DNA of 64,000 nucleotides. Source: Siphonodentalium dalli. Taxonomy: Eukaryota; Mollusca; Scaphopoda; Gadilida; Siphonodentaliidae. Each line of letters starts with the position of its first letter. Position 1 is the first letter of the stretch. Location of the stretch: NCBI GenBank assembly GCA_032622095.1, contig CP136063.1:179779956-179843955 (forward strand). The letters are read 5' to 3'. The position numbers and the translations under genes are program-made. Shown here piece by piece: positions 52,188 to 62,045 of the stretch. The notes under the pieces were generated by a model. That model did not search any database, was not told the origin of the DNA, and worked only from the letters and a program-made list of their open reading frames with translations.

Positions 52188-52678
52188 GATCAAAACGATC
52201 AAGGGAATTTTCAACACCGACCCGACAAATACCTCTACTAGTACCGGATTCAATATGATCTATATTTTGTCACATGTAAAGAAAATATAAAAAAAAAAAA
52301 TCATAGTATTAGTACATTAGTACATGCAATGGCTGGGGGGGGGGGGGGGGGGGGGGGGTTCTACTCAAATTTGTTTGTTTTTTAATGCCAGCTTTATATC
52401 AGTTTCTACAGCACATTGGTGAGTGCACCTCAGTTTACACTGAGGGGATTGTCAGTTCGAATCTGACTGGAGACCGCTGGTGTTCTAAAATATGAACTTT
52501 AGATTGCATGATTATTATGGGAAATTATTATAATATTATATTTTACTTTACATGAGATAAAATAGATCATATATACCGGTAGCCTATTAAACTAACCATA
52601 AAATTGTGGCACTTTGAATCCTGTACTGTAGAGGTGTTTGTCGGGTCGGTGTTGAAAATTCCCTTGATCGTTTTGATC
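52188..52678. mobile_element. Tc1/mariner-type non-autonomous element with 51-bp TIRs
   Basis: Terminal inverted repeats 52188-52238 and 52628-52678 agree at 50 of 51 positions, starting GATCAAAACGATCAAGGGAA. TA flanks both ends (52186-52187, 52679-52680). The 491-bp interior has a G24 tract (52335-52358) and a tRNA-like segment. No protein frame. Confidence 0.88.
52417..52475 (+). tRNA. degenerate tRNA-like sequence (SINE head or pseudogene)
   Basis: A perfect 5-bp T-arm (GTCAG-TTCGAAT-CTGAC, 52451-52467) follows an anticodon-arm-like hairpin (CCTCAG-TTTACA-CTGAGG, 52428-52445). TGGTGAGTGCAC is a weak A box. The acceptor stem does not pair and the anticodon loop has the wrong length, so it is not a functional tRNA. 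Confidence 0.4.
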
Positions 52679-52685
52679 TAGATCG

Positions 52686-53158
52686 ATAACCATGGAAATT
52701 GTATATATCTGTGGAGGAGACATCCCTTTAATCAAATATACTAGAGCTCCAGGGTGGAGACACATTCATGGGATGCTGATATGCATTTGGAAGTATGTTT
52801 TTTCTTCAATTTTCAAGTCTATATACATGTAGGCCTACCATATGAGGGAAAGAAGGCCCCAAGTAAGCATGAATTCCCTTTTTGCGACCATGAACATGCT
52901 ATATATATCTGTGCAGGAGATGTCCATTTAGTAGGCACTTACTGAATTTTTTTTTACAGCTCCAGTTTGAGACACTCATTCAAGGGAGAGGGATGCTGAT
53001 GATATGAAAATAGGGGTTTCTACCCCAATTTTAAGTCAACAAGTACACCATAGGAGGGAAGCAAGGGCCCAAGGACCCCTAATTCCCTTCTTATGACCAT
53101 GGAAATTGTATATATCTGTTCACGAGATGTCCCTTTAATCAATTATACTAGAACTTAA
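52686..53158 (+). repeat. tandem repeat of about 205 bp, about 2.3 units
   Basis: GACCATGGAAATTGTATATA-type sequence recurs at about 52688, 52889 and 53095, each followed by ATCTGT...GAGATGTCC and TTTAATCAA. Between them GAGACA-CATTCA and GGGATGCTGAT also repeat. Units have diverged substantially. Confidence 0.75.
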
Positions 53159-53880
53159 TGTATTTAAATCAACATTTTGTATTGAATTAATATTGACCAG
53201 GGCAGTTCATGTACCAAGCCAGAAAATAAGCAGCCTGACCTGGCCTGACATTTGAAAATTGAGATTCCCAGTGGTTGAATTTCATCATGCATTATCCCAA
53301 TTGATTTAATATTACATGTATATTATAATATAAAATTTGCAGGAAGGTATGCCGTGTTTTGCATCTGGCATTTTCGGGGAACCACCCCCCCCCCCCCCTC
53401 CCCCCCCCCCCAAACCTGCAAAAAAAACATTTTTTTATTCAAATTTTTGGTCACCCACCCCCAAAATTTAACTAATTTTGGTCTAAAACCAGCTGTAAAA
53501 CCCTACTGATATCACTCATATGACTAGAAAGTTATCTGCTCTAGTTCAAGTGACAGTTTACCATGTTTAAAAAGCTGATTTAATTGAAAAAAAGTTTAAT
53601 AAGATTTTTTTTTAAACTGGCTGATAGGCAGTACCTGAGTACCACATACCGGTACAATTACACACATACATGCAATCATGTATTGGAGTTTCCAGGTGAG
53701 TGTGTCATGAAAGTATTCTAGGTCTACCTGGGTGGTCAAATTGGACACTGCTAAATGGAAATTCTAATGAATCGATGGAAGTGAACAAATACAGTACTAA
53801 CCCATCAAAATCTGAAAGGTGCACAAAAACACTAGTATAACTTACTCTATAGGTATCTATTATATATTTTGGAAGATCTG
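53159..53880. other. intron 1 stretch, no gene supported
   Basis: Apart from the poly-C tract I see nothing specific. Confidence 0.3.
53384..53411 (+). repeat. poly-C tract
   Basis: Near-pure C run with one T. Confidence 0.9.
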
Positions 53881-54820
53881 TGTGAGTGTGAGTGTCTGTA
53901 ATCGATGGACTCGAAAAACGGCCGGGCCGATTTCGATGAAACTTGGTATGTGGGGGTATGTTCGGCCGGGGAGTAACATAGGCATATTAATTTTCAGATC
54001 CAAGGTCAACTTTTCACGTGCCGAGGTCAAATCTGTTTTTACGCTGTGTTACGGGACTTTCATTTGAGTGCGGTGCTTACAAATCGATTCGAAACAGCGC
54101 GAATAATAAAATGCCAGTCATAATAATGACACTGGTGAGAAATCTTTCGTGTTTCCTCTTTCCAACGATATATAATTCGTATGTAACCGTTTGAGTTATC
54201 TGCCTCAATTATCAAGAAGAAGTGGTACTATCTTCCATCAGGATAAAAACAATGCGTAACTTCTATGACGTCGTTAGAGGTCATAACGTTAGATCACGTT
54301 AACGCTTAACCGGCTGATGCATTTGACTGTTTCAGACGTCTTGGCGATATCTCGGGCACCGATGGTAATTTATCTTTACGTTGAAACTTGATAATTAATG
54401 AGCATGTGTATATGAGGCGCGTTTATATACTTGAGTGGAAATCAAATTGGATTAAACTGGCGGATTTTTACGGACGAAATTTGATGCATAGGGTATCTCG
54501 GTATCCGCTGGGGCCAATTTCCCGGTATCGGCTGGGCCGATTTTTTCCACCATTTTTGGGGTGTTGGTGTTTGACCCCACCTGACCTTGACCTTCAAAAT
54601 GGTCAATTCAAGGTCAAAGCCCGGACGAAGTCGGGTCACCTTCTACAAGGTCAAATCGGGTAAAACCGGATGGATTTCGACGGGTACTTTTGTCAGGTAC
54701 TTTTGTTCGGGCAGTGTTTTGGACGGGTCAAATCGTGACCCCACTTGACCTTGGCCTTCAAAATAGACAATTCAAGGTCAAAGCCCGGACGAAGTCGGGT
54801 CACCTTCTAGTAACTTATAA
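53881..54820 (+). repeat. GGTCAA-rich dispersed repeat region with 75-bp direct repeats
   Basis: Starts with AACGGCCGGGCCGATTTCGA-type sequence, which recurs in part near 54520 (GGTATCGGCTGGGCCGATTT). Two direct copies of about 75 bp (54571-54645, 54736-54812) share TTCAAGGTCAAAGCCCGGAC. No coding support despite open frames. Confidence 0.55.
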
Positions 54821-55400
54821 AATGGAACATTTCAAACTAAAAGAACTGCTATAATTGTTTTTCACTGAAAGGTTTATGCATCCAATTTACAAATTATAAA
54901 TTTCCCAGCTTATCTCCTGCATATTCATTGGGATATTAGTTTCCCCTGCAAGCTATTACATGATCCAAACATGTGTTTTGGCTATTTTGGCTGTAATACA
55001 TTTTAAGCTGTCAAACATCTCAGGACAGTTTCTAACTATTTCATGAATAGTCGGTCAACCAGCCCATTATCTAGCATTATTCCATACCACTCAGGCCTTA
55101 TCATTCCCCCAAATTCAAGCCGGTTACCGGTGTCCCCAAATTACGACAAAGTCCCCAAAATAAGAGTTTGTTTTATTGTTTTATCGATGTTTTTGACAGA
55201 CTAAACACATTTTTTTTTTCGATTGGAAACTGAAACGGAAATGGAAATCAAAATTGGAACATTGTAAAACGCGGAATGCGAGTTCTAATTTAATAGTGAA
55301 TTACCCCCCTTTGAAATTATCACACTCTTCTGTCTGGGAAAGATACGAATGTTTCAGCTTGGTTAGCGATGATTTTAGAATCGAAATATTGAAAATAATC

Positions 55401-55559
55401 ATGAGTTCGCGAGGGAGGCCTCGAACAAGTGGCAAGTCTCACAATAAAACGAGCGGTACATACTCTTCCAAACGCAAACGAAAAGAGGAAGACAGTCAAA
55501 CTGCGCCCATAACATCCTTCTTTACAAACATTGCCGCTGTCACAATATACATAAGTTAG
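55401..55559 (+). CDS. small basic ORF, unidentified
   Basis: A 52-codon plus-strand frame starts M-S-S-R-G-R-P-R-T-S-G-K and contains a nuclear-localisation-like S-K-R-K-R-K-E-E. It is followed by T-A-P-I-T-S-F-F-T, which resembles a weak PCNA-interacting box (x-x-I-x-x-F-F without the usual Gln). The frame is open upstream to 55254. It lies in intron 1 of the TRNAU1AP-like gene on the opposite strand. It might be a first exon, a transposase N-terminus remnant or chance; no good donor follows the end. Confidence 0.3.
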   Translation: MSSRGRPRTSGKSHNKTSGTYSSKRKRKEEDSQTAPITSFFTNIAAVTIYIS

Positions 55560-57293
55560 CACTTAAGTTCACATAATTTTGAACACATTCAACAAGAATT
55601 AGATACTAAAATTATATTTATTAAATAATTGACTTAATAATATATTAGAATTATGCACAAGAATAAAGTCAAAAAGTGTTTTGGGATGATGAGTTTGATA
55701 TCCAATTCTGTAAATGGTACTGTATGAAACAATTTTATGGATGTGACCTTGTATATTGCTCTAAAATGGACTAGAAATGAAAGATTACAGTATAAAATCT
55801 GCAATACAATTAGGTTGAAATAGATACTTATTAATGTCTGAGAAGCCAGGAAATGGCGTTTCGTGGTCTTGAAATCTCAAATTTTCGCAAACCTGCCGGA
55901 ACCATGGTCATGCAGGTTTGATTGGTGTCCCCAAATTAGACTAATGGAAAGGCCTGCCACTTTTGTTAGTCTAGTGGAGCAACTTCAATTATACTAAATG
56001 CTTTTGGCAGTCACTATGCTGGACTTGAATACTTTAGTTGTTGTGAGAGTAACAGATAATCTGAATTGATACACATGCAAATAATTCACTGATTAGTTGG
56101 ATGCACTGATGACAGTCATTTTCAAGCCATTGATAGTCACGTTAATATTTGAGACATTTGCTCGCTCTTGTTCCATGCACACAATGATCTAGGCTTAACT
56201 ATCTTAGTTACATCACGACAAGTTTATTTATTTCAATTTTACATTTCTCGAAGCTTCTTTCCAAAGGGTGTCAGGAAGGAAGTTTTTCACCTCATGTCTC
56301 ATATGCAACATGCCATAAATGTAGCTTATTAAATGTCATCTCCACTAAGGCCTGTGTAACGTGTTTTTACAGTTATAAACTGTTTTAAACTGTTACAAAT
56401 GTCAAATATGTGCACAAAAGGTCTTTAGTAAAAAATTTGCATGAGGTCAGCTGATGAAGTTGTCAAAAATGTGCTTTTGTCTCTTGGGCCACCCAACCAC
56501 CGTGGAATACCTTGCTGCAGGTTTTTTACCCCCCCCCCCAAACTGCAATGTATCGAAATAAATATAGTCAGTTCATCTTGCAAGTATACTCATTCTATTA
56601 TATAGAAGACTCACCTAAATAAGTCGAGAACAACCTATTGACCTTATTTTTCGGTGCCGTGTCACCAGAAAACAAGACGAAATGTACTTGACTGATAAAC
56701 AATAAAATAGTAATCAGGTGAAAATTATGACAAATCAAACAACCAGCATGTAAATTATAGTTTACAAATGGTTTATGACATCTTATCGGGTGATAGGGTT
56801 TGAAATATACTATATGGGCCAGTAAATTTGAACACGGCAGCGTAAATAGACATACCCGGTATTGCGCGAATTCAGGTAATGGCTGCACTTGATCGCATGA
56901 TTTTGTATAATTTCATTGTCACTACAGTACAAAGCGGAGAATAATGTATATGTTTGCACAATGCGATGACAATTTCGGCAACAATTAGTCGTAAAAGTAG
57001 TAATTAAATCAATATTTACAGTTGGCACATTTCTGTGATCGCCGCCGACCACGTGTATGGTTTGTTATTGTTTACAATTTCAGCATGTACGTGACTCTAT
57101 CGGTAGGATTGAGTCAGGTAGGATTGAGAATTTGAGTCAGGTACGAGACTAAAAATATATTCCGGCGAAAAACTTTCTTTATCTCAGTCTCACTCAGAGA
57201 AGCGGATTTGATACAGGATGCTATTGAGTGATGAGTCATGAACTACAATGATAAATCTCTAATTAAAGAGGGAAAATAAATGTGATGACATAC
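55560..57293. other. intron 1 proximal to exon 1, no gene supported
   Basis: A small hairpin AACCTGC...GCAGGTT lies at 55891-55918. GGTGTCCCCAAATTA occurs at 55130 and again at 55926. Short direct repeats TAGGATTGAGTCAGG lie near 57109-57146, about 150 bp downstream of the exon 1 donor. Confidence 0.4.
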
Positions 57294-57317
57294 ATCTCCC
57301 ATCCATATCGAAGCCAT
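57294..57317 (-). CDS. TRNAU1AP: TRNAU1AP (SECp43)-like, coding exon 1
   Basis: This minus-strand exon encodes M-A-S-I-W-M-G-D and is followed directly by the donor GTATGT (57293-57288). The residues match the N-terminus of SECp43, an RRM protein that binds the selenocysteine tRNA complex; I recall the vertebrate start as M-A-A-S-L-W-M-G-D-L-E. The I-W-M-G-D-L stretch is the RNP2 strand of the first RRM, and intron 1 cuts it between D and L. The ATG (57315-57317) has G at -3 and G at +4, a good start context. The exon ends in phase 0, which fits exon 2 beginning with a whole CTT codon. The intron to exon 2 is about 10.2 kb. At only 24 coding bases it would not be convincing alone; the fit in sequence, strand, order and phase with exons 2 and 3 makes it strong. 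Confidence 0.82.
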
Positions 57318-57492
57318 AACGAGCTTTCCTTTTACTTGATATTTAGTTTCACTAATTCGATGTATTCGTGTAGTCTAAACGCTAACGTAAATACTATGCC
57401 AACTTTTTAACGGATAAGGAACAAACCGGTGCCGGAATGAAAAAACTAATTTCTATTCACCGATTGACAGAATATGGTAAGTTACGGACATT
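57318..57492. promoter_or_regulatory. candidate bidirectional promoter/5' flank of TRNAU1AP-like gene
   Basis: This 175-bp gap lies between the TRNAU1AP-like ATG on the minus strand and the ATG of a possible divergent first exon on the plus strand. It has no obvious TATA box at a sensible distance. A plus-strand GTAAGT after AATATG (57472-57486 region) could be a 5'UTR donor. The promoter role is inferred from the layout only. Confidence 0.35.
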
Positions 57493-57615
57493 ATGTCATC
57501 GAACCTTCAAAAGAGAATACAATTTAAATTTGAAAAGAACAAAATGAAAATTGACTATGGCCGACTCCTGGAAGATCAGGGCAGATTGCGAAGCGCGGCG
57601 ACCGATTACTTGTAA
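57493..57615 (+). CDS. possible first exon of an unidentified divergent gene
   Basis: A short plus-strand frame opens with M-S-S-N-L-Q-K-R-I-Q-F-K-F-E and ends ...S-A-A-T-D-Y-L before TAA. It is 40 codons long, charged and protein-like, with GC-richer codons toward its end (57565-57605). A donor-like GTAAGA begins at 57612 (after TAC-TT), so the apparent stop could be the start of an intron. The ATG has A at -3. It starts 176 bp from the TRNAU1AP-like ATG in head-to-head orientation, a common arrangement for genes sharing a promoter. I do not recognise the protein and saw no convincing second exon downstream. It could be chance. Confidence 0.3.
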   Translation: MSSNLQKRIQFKFEKNKMKIDYGRLLEDQGRLRSAATDYL

Positions 57616-58076
57616 GAAAACCAATGTCAGAAATGGTAACGCGCTCTGCGGCTCAAGATCATATATTATATAGGCCTACCCATGATTGTAATTATAGAAT
57701 ATAAAATATATTGGTTTCACGAATGACCAACTCATAATTCCGTTAAAACAACTAATCCTTCAAATTATTACAACAACAATATACGGCTTATCACTGAAGG
57801 TTTCTCATGCATCTTACCAGAATTCCCAACAACACCTTTACCGGACTCGGTCTCCGGGTCGCAGTTCGACTTTTAGTCCGTTCCAAAAATTCCCATTTGT
57901 ATAAATAAAACGCACATGGCCCATGTATACCAAGAATCAGCGAAACATTATACACGCGGAGCGCGAAATGACAAACTAATGGAAAACACCAAGAACTGCA
58001 AGAGGCCATGGAGTCAAAATAATCATGTCTACTTGTCTAGACCATCTTTCTTCCTTCATCCTCATGTTAAATTATG
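57616..58076. other. 5' flank of the TRNAU1AP-like gene, no gene supported
   Basis: A 72-codon minus-strand frame at 57791-58009 is open but not recognisable. Confidence 0.3.
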
Positions 58077-58100
58077 CACTTTTTGCAGTATGTAAGTTAA

Positions 58101-58428
58101 AGGTACTCAATCCGATCAGACGCTTCTAAATTACTATTTCTTTGGCTTCGGGGGTAAAAAATATTTGTTCGAGTCGAGGAACCCACCCATCAACGCTCCG
58201 AGTGATCAGATATCGATTTTTGTAGTTTATTATTTCTATTGTTTGTGGCCCAATAACACGCCGTCAAAAGGGTGGTCTCGGTCAAAATTGCGGATAAAGA
58301 TGGATAACTCTAAAATCAAGTGGTTATTATTACCTCGACTTATTAGTTCCTCGACTCGAATAAAATATTTTTTACCCCCGAAGCCAAAGAAATAGTAATT
58401 TAGGAGCGTCTGATCGCATTGAGTACCT
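58101..58428. mobile_element. MITE with TTAA target duplication
   Basis: A 328-bp element with ends AGGTACTCAATCCGATCAGA and ...GCATTGAGTACCT. Inverted arms of about 85 bp contain CTATTTCTTTGGCTTCGGGG. TTAA flanks both ends (58097-58100, 58429-58432), as in piggyBac or Kolobok families. Open frames on both strands are palindrome by-products. Confidence 0.88.
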
Positions 58429-58895
58429 TTAATTTGCGTATGCATGGCCCCCTATATGTGGATTAATCCCGTATGTGGGTTTCACCCATGCAGTAGAAGT
58501 TAATTGATTTTCGTGGTAATCACGTATGTTGGTATGCTTTATTATCATAGAGTTGTGTTTTAAGTGATTAATGAAACCTTGAGTGTTATTCTGTCGGATT
58601 ATTTTGGGAATTATATATGAGTTATGAAGATGATGGTTTATTTTTCATATTTTATTTCGTTCGAAAACTAAATGTGGAACATGATATCTAGAGTACATCA
58701 TATAGATAAATCAAACAGTGAACAAATTAAAGTTAAATCTATGTACGTGTGTACGTTTATACATAAACATAAGCTGAAAGAAAATTTATCTCAATTAATT
58801 AACCCACCAAGCCTGTTATTGCGACACAACATTGACAAATTAATGGAAAGGACCTGCGTACTGTACACACGGACTTTTATGTGACATCCTCTTTT

Positions 58896-59155
58896 TATAC
58901 TCAACAAAATATATGCAACAAATGAATGAATATGAGCCTTGGATTACTACAAAATACACTCGGGTGGTCCATGAACGATGCAAATATAGCATTGTAATTA
59001 TAATAAAAATTAATTTATGACTCCAGTCATAAATTCATTTTCATTATAATTACCATGTTGTTTGCATCCTTCATAATCATAGAGAACATGGTGTATTTTG
59101 CACTAATCCAAGGTTCAAATTCATTCATTTGTTGCATATTTTTTGTTCAGTATAA
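58896..59155. mobile_element. 260-bp foldback element
   Basis: Two arms of about 125 bp, from TATACTCAACAAAATATATG to ATTTTTTGTTCAGTATA, meet at the centre TTTATGACTCCAGTCATAAA. The arms have diverged (GAACGATGCAAATATAGC versus its counterpart). TA duplications are possible at the ends. It is nested inside the 58077-60221 region. Confidence 0.82.
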
Positions 59156-60221
59156 AAGAAATGATCCCATAAATGACCGGATCTAGTGTACAGTAACCCT
59201 TTAAATCTGACTGAGTTTGTAGTTGTGGAATTTTTTTAACTGCTTCTCAACTCGTCATATGCTCTCTTCGCAATGGGACTAAGCGTGACATATACTGTGG
59301 TGGGTTTTTTCTTCTACAGACTGTGGAAATTGTAATTATAACATAATGTATAACTATTAATAATCGTGTTCGTTAAGAGGAAACTTTGCACACATTGGTC
59401 ACATCATGCTCACATGGCCAGGGGAATGTTAAGGGATGAATTGTAGAAATAATAAAGAGCGTTTCTTATCAGCTTAGAAGATATATGGTAAAATTGGTAC
59501 ACAGGGGAAATAGTCTAAGATATACGTAAACGATAAAAGGTATGATGCGTAAATATAAAGAGCATTTATGAACTTGTATTCAGAATAATTAGATTGCCAT
59601 AATAAAAATATATTTACATTCTCAATGCCAGTGAAATGTCATAACTGATGTCATAAAAAGACACAAGCAGAATACGTCCATCTCTGCATTTCCGAGTGCA
59701 TTCAGCGCATTAGTTGTGCATCGAAAACCGCGATTACCATGGAAACCAATTAAAGTGATGTCAAACACTCAGATAGGGTGATCAAATAGAAATGTAGAAT
59801 AATCTTGCTCAAAGTAGTTATTTTTGCGAATATAAATCCAAATATACAACACATACCGTCATTTTTATATATCAATTAAATTCAATTACTCTCGGTGGCG
59901 AAATCATTTGCGTTAGTTTATCGCCGTTTGTTGCGTCCTGAATCGACATGTAAATATTTACAATTGCGCGTTGTTCAGACGATGTTTTCTATGGAGTGGT
60001 ATGGTCAATTTCGTTGAAATTTTCAGCGATGTTAGTAGAATTTCACATCCCCCAGTTGGTACAGCGCCTGCGTGGGTACTAACTTATCACTGTAATGCAC
60101 ACGAGCAAGTCCATAATATGTCTTTAACTTCTACTGAGTGAAACCCACATATACGGGATTAATCCGCATATAAAGGGGCCACATGTATACGCAAATTAAC
60201 CAACATACTGCAAAAAGAGTG

Positions 60222-61146
60222 TTAAAACCATTTCATGACCTTTCCAAAATATCAAAAGTTGGTTGTAGGGGAAAGGGGTCCATATATATCTCGATCCGGG
60301 AGGATTTGGAAGAGGTGTCGACCCCCATCTTTCCCCAAATCCATATATAATAAAGATTCATCTTCAGTCTGATCATCGATCGATTATACAGCCATGTCTT
60401 CAAGTTCCAAACTCTATTCTTGCCGTGCCTGTCACGGGAGCTGCCATGAAATCAGCAGCATTAGACTTATTGGTTGAGACCAATGCGACAAGTGGTCGGT
60501 TCCACTTAAAATGTGCATAAAAATTTAAAGTGCCTGCATGCATGGTGCGGATATATTTAAATTATACACCTCGATCGTCATCTCAAGACATGTCAAATGA
60601 AACTGATATATTTATTATAGACCATGCCATACAGTATAAAACATTTTCTGTGCCAGTTACAACTTCATGTACATCAGTCTATATGTACCTTTTGAACTGA
60701 CAGCGGGTAGAATGGGTCGATTAAAATAAAATTTGGTGTTATTTGAATTTTCATTGGACGATCGGGCAGTTCCAAGTGTTTGTCTATAAACAAAAGGTTG
60801 TGTAAGGTTTTTTATGTTTCTTTACATAACAAAGCGTAAAAACGTGACAATAACATGGAATTGACGCGATATTTTTGATTATAAGTTTTTTAACGATATT
60901 GACGCGATTATTATATGATCATAAGTTTCTTTCCCCAATTCCTATGTTAAAACGTAACGAAAAAATTGAGATATCTAACGATGTTCACCTCATTAATGAA
61001 AGAACAGGTTAATATCAGTTCTGAGTGACATCAGAAACTTCAGGGGTTAACATAACTTATTATCAGACCTGAAAATTGATCAGGTTTTCCAGCGACGTTC
61101 AACGTCACAACGTCTTGTCCAATCAAAGCGCGTTTCATATAATAAA
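60222..61146. other. no gene supported
   Basis: AT-rich. A local direct repeat around TTGACGCGAT (60862, 60899) is the only pattern seen. Confidence 0.3.
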
Positions 61147-61291
61147 ACAGTTATCGCATTGTTTCTTGGTTGACACGAGGAATTGTCAGCCCTCGGAAGC
61201 CAATATTCACCTCGGCCTTCGGCCTTGGTGAATATTGACTTCATCGGGTTTACAATTCCTCGTGTCAACCTCGAAACAATGCGATAACTGT
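61147..61291. repeat. 145-bp foldback element
   Basis: ACAGTTATCGCATTGTTTC and GAAACAATGCGATAACTGT form the ends. GACACGAGGAATTGT and GGTGAATATTGACTTC pair with partners further in, around CTCGGCCTTCGGCC. Arms are well conserved, suggesting a recent element. Confidence 0.85.
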
Positions 61292-61844
61292 ATATTGGCG
61301 TAAGAACAACTTCTGTCTATTATATAATATTCTTTCTGTTTATGGCGGTTTTAGTGGATGTGAGTATTTTAATAGCTCTACGCACCGCGATGACCGCCCG
61401 TATCTTTAAATGTGGTATGATTACAAAATGTTGCCGTTGTTGGTATTTATGTCAATACCTCTCACTGAAAAAAGTGCCATGTTTGTGGAAGTTCTGCCCC
61501 CATTCCATCTGTTGCTTCCAGTGATGACCCCTTAATACTGACCTTAGAGTTTGGCCATATATATGATAAATGTAATTTGAATAAGGTTTCCAATGGTAGA
61601 GACGTGGCGACAGGGGGAGTTTGGTGTGTCTAACCCCCTCCCCATCCTTGGTAAACAAATTCAACAGTTGAAAATTTCATGCCTGACACAACATTGGTTG
61701 AAAAATTACACAACATTTAGGTTGAAATTATTTTCATTGTTTGATTTTCCAACCAGTAATTAGTGGGGAATTTGTCGTTTCTAAAGACCAAAAGTATAGC
61801 ATATATATTTTCTACTTTTTTTGCAAATTGTTTTGGCAGAAATG

Positions 61845-62045
61845 GACATCAGTTGGAAATTTTCCAATTTTGGGAGGGGGCTGTTATGTTGGAAATTTCC
61901 AACAGTAAGAAAGCTTGAGGTACCAGTTGGAAAGTTCCAACCCAATGGGATGGGGGTATGAATGGAATTATGCGAACCTGGGAGTTTGATCTAGCTCAAG
62001 GGGCGGGATGCATGCAGTTGGAAATTTCAAGGTGGACACCACCCC
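61845..62045. repeat. GTTGGAAATTTCCAAC-rich repeat, copy 1
   Basis: Several TTGGAAATTTCCAA-like palindromes, GCTTGAGGTACC and GGTGGACACC. A reversed partial copy is at 63558-63680. Confidence 0.6.

Larger units (their letters stand above)
58077..60221. mobile_element. probable composite element with about 100-bp inverted arms
   Basis: The left arm is 58077-58100 plus 58429-58502, and the right arm is 60125-60221. Both contain TTTTTGCAGTATGT, TTAATTTGCGTAT, GGATTAATCCCGTAT and CAGTAGAAGTTAA in mirror order. The left arm is split by a TTAA-type MITE; the right arm is intact there. Outer ends look like CACT..., but no clean target duplication was found. The interior has no convincing gene. Confidence 0.65.

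Noticed and set aside
53819-54663. Open frames in the GGTCAA-rich repeat region
   Set aside because: They follow repeat sequence, occur on both strands, and show no domain.
57791-58009. 72-codon minus-strand frame upstream of TRNAU1AP exon 1
   Set aside because: No recognisable domain; several frames of the same DNA look equally protein-like.
58165-58445. Open frames on both strands
   Set aside because: They fall in the inverted arms of the TTAA-type MITE.
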